Below are positions 1-5,252 of a DNA stretch of 6,753 bases, in pieces. Numbering within the stretch: the stretch's first letter is position 1; every line of letters starts with the position of its first letter. Position numbers and translations under genes: made by a program. Location: assembly GCA_030667035.1 (NCBI GenBank), contig DAOUWQ010000080.1, positions 1 through 6,753 on the forward strand, in the 5' to 3' direction. This DNA comes from Candidatus Heimdallarchaeota archaeon. GTDB taxonomy: Archaea > Asgardarchaeota > Heimdallarchaeia > JABLTI01. The notes beneath the pieces were generated by a model. That model saw nothing but the letters and a program-made list of their open reading frames with translations. It was not told the DNA's origin and did no database searches.

Positions 1-93
1 AATTTGAATCCACGGCCTCCTGAATTTTTTTCTTACAGGACTCATCCTCTAAGATTGCAAATCAGGCGATCTTCCAGTCTGATCTACCGGCCC
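1..93 (-). tRNA. tRNA-Ala (anticodon UGC), intron-containing, 3' end cut by window edge
   Basis: Read on the minus strand from 93, a cloverleaf folds with canonical spacing. The acceptor 5' strand is GGGCCGG (93-87), followed by TA. The D stem is GATC/GATC (84-81 with 71-68), with a GG-containing loop. The anticodon stem CCTGA (66-62) pairs perfectly with TCAGG (23-19). The loop reads TTTGCA, placing anticodon TGC at 59-57, which decodes Ala GCN codons. A 5-base variable loop (18-14), T stem GTGGA (13-9) and T loop TTCAAAT (8-2) follow. The anticodon stem closes only if 31 bases after position 37 are removed, so the gene is split by an intron. About 12 bases (rest of the T stem, acceptor 3' strand, discriminator) lie outside the window, so the G3:U70 alanine identity pair cannot be checked. 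No strong TATA box is visible just upstream (94-130). Confidence 0.9.
25..55 (-). other. tRNA intron (31 nt) at canonical position 37/38
   Basis: This segment lies between nucleotide 37 (A56) and nucleotide 38 (T24) of the tRNA-Ala gene, the commonest archaeal tRNA intron site. The intron can fold on itself: CTTA (53-50) pairs with TAAG (35-32) and AGGA (48-45) pairs with TCCT (40-37), enclosing a TGAG loop, with one G-G mismatch between the two helices. An A-run (31-25) leads to the 3' splice site. Removal would be by the tRNA splicing endonuclease acting on a bulge-helix-bulge fold. A strict 3-4-3 fold is not obvious, so the exact cut positions may be off by a base. Confidence 0.75.
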
Positions 94-161
94 AAATCGT
101 TATTTTTTTTGAGTATGTTTCTCTTTTTGAATCTTTGGATTAGGAAAATTTTTTCTTTTTG

Positions 162-1034
162 TTACACCGCATAAGTTACTATTATTAAGACATTAATCAG
201 CACATGTCCAAAAGATACTCCGAAGATATTTTCTGTTTCCATTACTGTTAATCCTGTTAGTACACCAGATACTATAATGAAGAATATTGAATTGACAACA
301 CCAATATAATCTCGTAACCAGAAGAATTCTTGTATATGTCCTCCTAACCAAGCAATATTTTGAAGAATAAAGCCCAACATTTTCCCACTCTTTATCTCGA
401 GAGCACCTCTAAACAATTTCAGAGAACCTTTAGCTTGGCTAAATTGTATCTGAATAAATGCTTTCGAATAGAATTCAAAAACTATGACATTTATTGCAAA
501 GAATGACATTAGTGCAAACCATTCTCCAGGCCCAAAAAGGAAATATCTGATAGGATTGACATTTGTCATATACTTTTGTGAAATGAGAATCCACGGATAA
601 AATAATCCTGCGTGCATTACGCATCCTTGTATTAAGCTGCTAATGATTTTCTTTGAAGACATTCCTTTTTTAGTTGCTAAAAAGAAATACTTTGCTTTAC
701 CCGTTTTTATTTGAAAAATAGCCAAGTAAATTATTGGAACTACTGCAAAGCAAACAAACATTAAAACAACGTGGAAATAATATTCGCTTCCAAGAATTTC
801 AAAATGACCAAGATATTCTACTGGAAAGTAAATGGCTAAAGCGATTACTCCAACAATAATATTGGCGATTACTGCATCTTTTAAATTTAACTCGCTAGCC
901 TTATCTCCACCAAAATAAAACTCAAACACTCGAGTAGATTTTATTTGATGTGTAGTAGCAGAAGTATCTAGATTTTTTTCCGACATTTGGTCAGTTACTT
1001 CATTTTCTTCAGATATCTCTTCTGCTTTTGACAT
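162..1034 (-). CDS. CPBP-family (Rce1/Abi-like) intramembrane protein with degenerate catalytic motif
   Basis: The 290-residue product has an acidic, polar N-terminus (about 1-50) and then about six or seven hydrophobic segments (near 53-72, 86-109, 129-152, 169-196, 218-232, 247-266, 270-289), so it is a multi-pass membrane protein. Three short motifs in order match the CPBP family of Rce1-type membrane proteases. Motif 1 (EExxxR) appears as FEFYSK at 186-191. Motif 2 (FxxxH) appears as WLGGH at 229-233. Motif 3 (HxxxN) appears as HVLIN at 277-281. Both motif histidines, the motif 3 Asn and the second Glu are kept, but the first Glu is Phe and the Arg is Lys, so activity is doubtful. In archaea, CPBP proteins are of mostly unknown role; relatives process prenylated proteins or bacteriocin-related peptides. 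The ATG start is supported by a TATA-like box about 25-30 bases upstream. It is transcribed toward the tRNA and divergently from the EndoQ gene. Family confidence is moderate because only the motifs and topology support it. Confidence 0.72.
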   Translation of the reverse strand: MSKAEEISEENEVTDQMSEKNLDTSATTHQIKSTRVFEFYFGGDKASELNLKDAVIANIIVGVIALAIYFPVEYLGHFEILGSEYYFHVVLMFVCFAVVPIIYLAIFQIKTGKAKYFFLATKKGMSSKKIISSLIQGCVMHAGLFYPWILISQKYMTNVNPIRYFLFGPGEWFALMSFFAINVIVFEFYSKAFIQIQFSQAKGSLKLFRGALEIKSGKMLGFILQNIAWLGGHIQEFFWLRDYIGVVNSIFFIIVSGVLTGLTVMETENIFGVSFGHVLINVLIIVTYAV

Positions 1035-1055
1035 AGAACAATTAATTACAATTAG

Positions 1056-1073
1056 ATTTAATTAAGCTTCCTT
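1056..1073 (-). promoter_or_regulatory. BRE/TATA-like promoter of the CPBP-like gene
   Basis: On the minus strand, TTAATTAAAT (1065-1056) follows a purine-rich BRE-like stretch AAGGAAGC (1073-1066). The box lies about 22-31 bases ahead of the ATG at 1034, the distance from an archaeal TATA box to the transcription start. The mRNA would therefore begin at or within a few bases of the start codon (leaderless). No Shine-Dalgarno sequence precedes this ATG, which agrees. Confidence 0.5.
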
Positions 1074-1106
1074 TTTCGCATCAAAATTATCTGTTGGCAA
1101 GAAGAG

Positions 1107-1126
1107 TTATTAAAAGAGTATAATTA
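1107..1126 (+). promoter_or_regulatory. TATA-like promoter of the endonuclease Q gene
   Basis: An AT-rich block (TTATTAAAAG followed by AGTATAATTA) ends about 18 bases before the ATG at 1144, and its centre is about 27 bases upstream. This spacing again suggests a leaderless transcript, and the bases just ahead of the ATG (GAGTTGCA) contain no usable Shine-Dalgarno site. The block shares the 109-base intergenic region with the divergent promoter of the CPBP-like gene. The precise TATA register is uncertain. Confidence 0.4.
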
Positions 1127-1143
1127 TTCATTCTTGAGTTGCA

Positions 1144-2472
1144 ATGACTATCAATCAAGTTGATTTAGGTGAGGAATATAAAAAAGGAGTAATTTGCGAT
1201 TTACATTGCCATTCTTCATACGCTGGCGGTACAGGTAGTTTGGACCTACGTACAGCCGTAGAAAATATGCCAATGAAAGGTGTACAATTAGTAGGTACGG
1301 GTGATTGTCTTTTTCCCCCGTGGCTAAAAACACTGAAAGAACAATTACATGATCCTGAAGAAACAGGTATTTTCGAATTAAAAAACGCTTCAGAGCAAGA
1401 TAAAGCTACAAAATTTGTTCTACAAACTGAATTAGCAATTACTGCTCCTATTGGTGTAAATAGAAAAGTTGTTCACTGTGTTTTTCTCTGGCCGAGTTTT
1501 GATGTGGTAGATGAAGCAATTCAAACGATAGAAAAAATGGGCGTAAAGAATTCCATGGGTAGACCATTTGTTACTAATAATTCTATCGAGGAAGTTGGCG
1601 CGAAGATTAATACATTGTTAGATATTGATCCCTTAGTTGAATTTTTCCCAGCGCATATTTTAGTTCCCTTAGGAATTTATGGTCCGAAACCCTCCATAAC
1701 TTATTTATCAGATTATTTTGGTGATGTAGCCGAACGAATCCATGCTTTTGAAACCGGGTTAAGTGCTGATCCAACAATTACTGCCCTTATACCCGAATTG
1801 GATAAGCTTACTTTGCTTTCAAATAGTGATGCGCATTCTGCAGCTCTCAATCGTCTTGGAAGAGAGTTAACAAGTTTAGATATGAAAAAAATGACTTTTG
1901 CAGAATTAATTGATACTCTTAGAAACAATCGAGTTTGTTATACAGCTGAATTTCATCCTTCCGAAGGACGTTATTTCCTAACAGGACATAGAGCCGGTGT
2001 AAACAACCACAAAGCTGACGAGTACTGTGTCTATTCTCCTGATACAGTCCCAAAGGATATGATCTGCCCGATTTGTGATTTAAGTTTGAAACCAGGTGTT
2101 CTTCAGAGGGCGATGGAATTAGCTAAAGCTCAAGGCAGTGAAAGAGAATATGGTACAATGTATGGACCAAAAAGAAACTTTTACCGTATGGTCCCCCTTG
2201 TAGAAATCATAGCAAATGGTATTGGAATCAAGAGTCCAAACACAAAAAGTGTAAGAAAAATATACGAACTAATAATTGGTGCAATAGGTAATGAATGTCA
2301 ATTATGGACCACTCCTCTTGCTAAACTAGAAGAAGTACTTCAAAAATTAGTTGCTGAAAAAATAGCTAATGCAATAATTGAAGTGCGTAAAGGCAATTTT
2401 TGTTTCGCTCCCCCGGGCTACGATGGCAGTTATGGGGAATTAACTATTGGAGAAACATCAGATTATTCATGA
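1144..2472 (+). CDS. Endonuclease Q (EndoQ), PHP-domain DNA repair nuclease
   Basis: The 442-residue product has the EndoQ architecture. EndoQ, characterised in Pyrococcus and Thermococcus, nicks DNA 5' of deoxyuridine, hypoxanthine, xanthine and abasic sites, starting an alternative repair of deaminated bases. The N-terminal PHP domain (about 15-265) shows the metal-binding motifs: DLHCH (19-23), GTGD (51-54), E96, H111, H171, ETGLSADP (203-210) and SNSDAH (226-231), followed by LGRE (238-241). A Cys-rich segment (GHR 281-283, C295, CPIC 308-311) is the expected zinc site. A helical region and the C-terminal signature PPGYDGSYG (423-431) complete the match. Length is close to that of the Pyrococcus enzyme (about 420). 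The PHP domain alone could suggest histidinol phosphatase or the PolX C-terminus, but the GHR...CPxC segment and PGYDG tail point to EndoQ. About ten residues appear to be inserted between GHR and C295. The ATG start places DLHCH at residue 19. The gene stands alone, divergent from the CPBP-like gene. Confidence 0.9.
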   Translation: MTINQVDLGEEYKKGVICDLHCHSSYAGGTGSLDLRTAVENMPMKGVQLVGTGDCLFPPWLKTLKEQLHDPEETGIFELKNASEQDKATKFVLQTELAITAPIGVNRKVVHCVFLWPSFDVVDEAIQTIEKMGVKNSMGRPFVTNNSIEEVGAKINTLLDIDPLVEFFPAHILVPLGIYGPKPSITYLSDYFGDVAERIHAFETGLSADPTITALIPELDKLTLLSNSDAHSAALNRLGRELTSLDMKKMTFAELIDTLRNNRVCYTAEFHPSEGRYFLTGHRAGVNNHKADEYCVYSPDTVPKDMICPICDLSLKPGVLQRAMELAKAQGSEREYGTMYGPKRNFYRMVPLVEIIANGIGIKSPNTKSVRKIYELIIGAIGNECQLWTTPLAKLEEVLQKLVAEKIANAIIEVRKGNFCFAPPGYDGSYGELTIGETSDYS

Positions 2473-2495
2473 ATTAAGATTATCAAAGGAGAACT

Positions 2496-2508
2496 AAAAA
2501 GGAAAAAA
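2496..2508 (-). terminator. T-run terminator for the 2536-3918 gene
   Basis: On the minus strand, TTTTTTCCTTTTT lies about 28-40 bases past the TAG stop of the sensor-domain gene. Archaeal transcription usually ends at such U-rich stretches without a strong hairpin, and none is seen here. The whole 63-base gap to the convergent EndoQ gene has no other feature. On the plus strand the first T-run after EndoQ (T5 near 2546) lies inside the opposing gene, so the two 3' ends may overlap. Confidence 0.45.
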
Positions 2509-2535
2509 CAACGAACATTGGATGATTTTAGTTAG

Positions 2536-3918
2536 CTAGTGAATATTTTTACTTATCTTAGCCAAAATATTATGTAATCGTAATAGATATCTCTCTGCAG
2601 CTGAATCCTCTGAATCTAATATTACTAAAAGAACTGACTGTTCTTTAATTTTCAATAAAAGAACTTGCTTTCCACCCATTGCGAGTTTCGCAAATTCATT
2701 TGGTTGCTTTGCTGCAAGAAGGTTCTGAAGTTTATTTAATTGTAGGTCCTTAACCGATTGCATCCAATCATTGATGTCTGAAGTTCTTCTACTAACAAAG
2801 AATTTACTACTGGGACAAATTATTCCAGTTAAGAAAATCTCTTTGTAAATATCCATCATAGTATAGAGTTGATCTTCTTCTTTTTTCCAGTTACTACTGT
2901 CGTCTCCAAATGATATATTTGAGGTTTGTCGGTCTAAAGCATTACTAGAACCATTTTCTCCTTTAAATTCCCTCATTTCCTTAGAAAGTTGTCCAAGAAT
3001 CTCATGCTCGGAGGTTGTTTCTATATTTTGAAGAATCTTTATACCAGTAGTATCTCGTCGTAAGCCTTCACATCTATTCATTAATTTTGCAATAGTTTTA
3101 GATAACTTCTCCTCATTTGCTAACCCTTTAATTACTTCAAAAACACAAAAATAATCGGTGCTTTCACGGATAATAAAACGATAATTTTGAGTACTGACCT
3201 CTTCCACTGTGCCTGGATCGAGATTTTTCATCGATTTTATGATACCAATAATGAAATTGGAAAGTGTTTGGATATTGAAAGTGGGTTCTTCTCGATAAAA
3301 TTCGGAATAAATCATTTGGTCATTATCTTTAGAAATGACAAACAACCCATCAACCCCCGCAAGTATGTTGACAATATATTTGATATCTCTGCTCTTTTTA
3401 AAATCTGATTCAAGTTTTTTCTGAGCGTCAATATACCGTGCTTCTTTTGTACGGATTTTTACCAATCTTCGACCAAGTTTCTCATATTCGGGTGTTTCTG
3501 TTAGATTTGAAATTAATAATGCACTATCAATATCGGAGTTACTAGCTCCTTCAAAACGGGAGATAATTTTCATTATAAAAGGTTCGTAGTTTTCTATTGC
3601 ATTAACTGTTTTTTCTATCCATATAACAAAAAAGAATTTTTCGCGTAATTCAAAAATAAAACTGGAATTTGAAGTAACGATTGTTTTAATATTCTCAGAA
3701 CTAATAACTTCTGAAAGTGCTTGTAAGCTTGAAAGAAGACCCGCGAGAAGGATTACATCTATTTCTTCTTCAGTCAAAAATTCAATATATTTTGGGAGTC
3801 CTGATTCTTCAATAACAACAAAACCTCTCATAGAATTATAAAATTCTTCTGCTAATTGTGTTTCTTCAATTTCTTGAGAGGTCAAGATAACTTCTGCCAC
3901 CAAATAACTTGTAGTCAA
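2536..3918 (-). CDS. Unrecognised multi-domain protein with longin/roadblock-like sensor folds
   Basis: The 460-residue product is soluble, without signal peptide or membrane segments, and I cannot assign it to a named family. Its pattern suggests repeated small alpha/beta sensor folds. Region 1 (about 31-125) begins RGFVVIEESGLPKYIEF, typical of the first beta-hairpin of longin-like proteins, followed by a hydrophobic helix and three strand-like segments. A highly charged helix (about 142-178) leads to region 2 (about 179-286), with ILAGVDGLFVISKDNDQMIY, a helix and FCVFEVIKG. A polar Ser/Asn/Asp-rich linker (about 316-348) leads to region 3 (about 350-458), whose QVLLLKIKEQSVLLVIL and final helix resemble roadblock/LC7. 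Such folds in archaea often bind small GTPases or serve as scaffolds; here that is only inference. The start is a TTG (3918-3916), chosen because an in-frame TAA lies shortly upstream and AT-rich TATA-like sequence precedes it. The first ATG is codon 30 (3831), just before region 1, and is a real alternative. The gene is monocistronic. Confidence 0.78.
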   Translation of the reverse strand: MTTSYLVAEVILTSQEIEETQLAEEFYNSMRGFVVIEESGLPKYIEFLTEEEIDVILLAGLLSSLQALSEVISSENIKTIVTSNSSFIFELREKFFFVIWIEKTVNAIENYEPFIMKIISRFEGASNSDIDSALLISNLTETPEYEKLGRRLVKIRTKEARYIDAQKKLESDFKKSRDIKYIVNILAGVDGLFVISKDNDQMIYSEFYREEPTFNIQTLSNFIIGIIKSMKNLDPGTVEEVSTQNYRFIIRESTDYFCVFEVIKGLANEEKLSKTIAKLMNRCEGLRRDTTGIKILQNIETTSEHEILGQLSKEMREFKGENGSSNALDRQTSNISFGDDSSNWKKEEDQLYTMMDIYKEIFLTGIICPSSKFFVSRRTSDINDWMQSVKDLQLNKLQNLLAAKQPNEFAKLAMGGKQVLLLKIKEQSVLLVILDSEDSAAERYLLRLHNILAKISKNIH

Positions 3919-4115
3919 TACAAATGGAATAATATATTCTAATTAACACATCTACTGTAACCTAGATTAAAAACTACTCTTTTGAGGCAAAAAAATAAAT
4001 GCCATTCCAACCTTAATTTTGTAAAGAGACACAATCAAAAAGAAAAAGCTTCATCATATTTATTAATTAAAATCAAATGCAATGTTACTGAAAAGCATAA
4101 AGGACTATTTCTAAA
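3919..4115. promoter_or_regulatory. Divergent promoter region between the sensor-domain gene and the GlcF/GlcD-like operon
   Basis: This 197-base AT-rich gap holds no credible gene. For the minus-strand gene, an AT-rich stretch containing TTAATTAGAATATATT (3945-3930) lies 12-27 bases before the TTG start and could act as a TATA box for a near-leaderless mRNA. For the plus-strand operon, the best TATA-like box is TTTATTAATTA (4057-4067), predicting a transcript start near 4087-4093 and a leader of about 25 bases. That leader has only a weak AGGA (4101-4104) ahead of the ATG at 4116. The middle (about 3955-4050) shows no clear operator or repeat. Confidence 0.4.
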
Positions 4116-5252
4116 ATGACCAGTAAAACCGACGTCGATGAGTTACTGAAAAAGTGTGTTCAATGTGGTTCGTGCGTATTAATATGCCCAATTTACAGAG
4201 CAACAGGCCAAGAAGTTTTTTCCCCTCGAGGGAAGCTTTACTATTTAAAATTAAAAGATGCATTACCAGAGAAATTCGATGATGAGGAATTAGCAAAGGA
4301 TTATGCTTCAACTATCTTTACTTGTGCTTTTTGTGGGCGTTGTGTTGAAACATGTTCTTCTGAAGTGAAATTAACTGATATCTTTAGAGAACAAAGAAGG
4401 GATACTGTTAAGCTCTTTCCTAAAATAATTCAAATTGAAGAAAACATCAGTGATGAAATGAATGTTTATGGATTAGACAATGAAATGAGAGCAGAATCTT
4501 GGACAATGGAACTCGAAGATGAATTCCCTGATATAGAGGATAAAATCTATAGTGAAGGCAAAACGTCCGATACAGTATTTTTCGTAGGTTGTTTAATGTC
4601 ATTTAGAAGTAGACATACAAACGTGCTAAAATCCATTTTCAAAGTAATGGAGTATATCGATGAAGATTATCTTGTTCTCGGAGGAGAAGAATTCTGTTGT
4701 GGACATCCACTTGATCTTATAGGAAGAGTAGAGGAAGCAGATAAACTAAGGGCACACAACACAGTGGTCTTTACCAAGACAAAAGCAAAAACGATTATTA
4801 CTGATTGCCCTGGATGTTTAGAGGCATTAAGAGATCATCATAAAATAGACACCGCTGTTAGAATTTTACATTTAACGGAATATTTTGATGAAAAAATCGA
4901 CTCAGTTCCCAGGAAATTAAATATCAAACTCAAATATCATGACCCATGTGAATTGTTTAGAAATAATGAAGTAATTGAAGCACCAAGAAATCTAATGAAA
5001 AAGATGGGCATTGAAGTAATTGAAATGGAACCGTCTTGTTGTGGTGGTGGGGGAATGTTACGTGTTACAAATAATGAAATAGCACAAGATATTATCGATC
5101 AAAGAATAGTAAAAGAGAAACTCAAAGAGGAGGATACTTGTGTAGTGACTTGTTGTCCTTCATGTCTCGAGCAATTTGAACAAAGTGGGATAACTACTTG
5201 GGACATCGTAGAACATCTTGCTCAAGCGATTTCAACTGAGGAGGAGACCTAA
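4116..5252 (+). CDS. GlcF/HdrD-like iron-sulfur protein with two [4Fe-4S] sites and two CCG domains
   Basis: The 378-residue product is an electron-transfer subunit. The N-terminal ferredoxin-like part has two cluster motifs: C14, C17, C20, C24 (CVQCGSCVLICP) and C70, C73, C76, C80 (CAFCGRCVETCS, with Ser instead of the usual Pro after the last Cys). FSPRGK at 35-40 is typical of GlcF. Two cysteine-rich CCG domains follow, the type that holds the active-site clusters of heterodisulfide reductase HdrB/HdrD. The first is C159, C194-C195, C231, C234 (C-x34-CC-x35-CxxC). The second is C278, C308-C309, C347, C350 (C-x29-CC-x37-CxxC), with CCGGGGM at 308-314. Every expected Cys is present. No membrane segment is seen, so it is cytosolic or peripheral. 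Its TAA stop is followed directly by the ATG of the GlcD-like gene, so the pair surely forms a complex passing electrons from flavin to clusters. Substrate and acceptor are not shown by sequence; GlcF, LldE/LutA and HdrD are all relatives. Confidence 0.92.
   Translation: MTSKTDVDELLKKCVQCGSCVLICPIYRATGQEVFSPRGKLYYLKLKDALPEKFDDEELAKDYASTIFTCAFCGRCVETCSSEVKLTDIFREQRRDTVKLFPKIIQIEENISDEMNVYGLDNEMRAESWTMELEDEFPDIEDKIYSEGKTSDTVFFVGCLMSFRSRHTNVLKSIFKVMEYIDEDYLVLGGEEFCCGHPLDLIGRVEEADKLRAHNTVVFTKTKAKTIITDCPGCLEALRDHHKIDTAVRILHLTEYFDEKIDSVPRKLNIKLKYHDPCELFRNNEVIEAPRNLMKKMGIEVIEMEPSCCGGGGMLRVTNNEIAQDIIDQRIVKEKLKEEDTCVVTCCPSCLEQFEQSGITTWDIVEHLAQAISTEEET
5240..5244 (+). promoter_or_regulatory. Strong Shine-Dalgarno site for the GlcD-like gene
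   Basis: GGAGG (within TGAGGAGGAG, 5237-5246) sits 8 bases before the ATG at 5253, inside the last codons of the upstream gene. It is the only textbook Shine-Dalgarno in the window. It fits internal operon genes in archaea, whereas the first genes of transcripts here lack one. It fixes the start at 5253. Confidence 0.8.

Noticed and set aside
1151..1333. Minus-strand open frame inside the EndoQ gene
   Set aside because: It lies opposite the conserved PHP motifs of EndoQ, is short and has no recognisable motif; it is a shadow of the real gene.
1713..1928. Second minus-strand open frame inside the EndoQ gene
   Set aside because: It is opposite the ETGL and SNSDAH motifs, which are clearly coded on the plus strand.
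1144..2472. Assignment of the PHP protein as histidinol phosphatase or a PolX fragment
   Set aside because: The GHR...CPxC segment and C-terminal PGYDG signature fit EndoQ and are not found in those families.
3187..3408. Plus-strand open frame within the sensor-domain gene
   Set aside because: It is short, without promoter or ribosome site, and fully covered by a long minus-strand frame with good protein-like composition.
3986..4003. Small inverted repeat GGCA ... TGCC in the divergent promoter region, considered as an operator
   Set aside because: Only four base pairs with an A-rich loop; this is expected by chance in AT-rich DNA.
4111..4311. Minus-strand open frame opposite the ferredoxin-like motifs
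   Set aside because: The plus strand here encodes intact CxxCxxCxxxC motifs, so the opposite frame is incidental.
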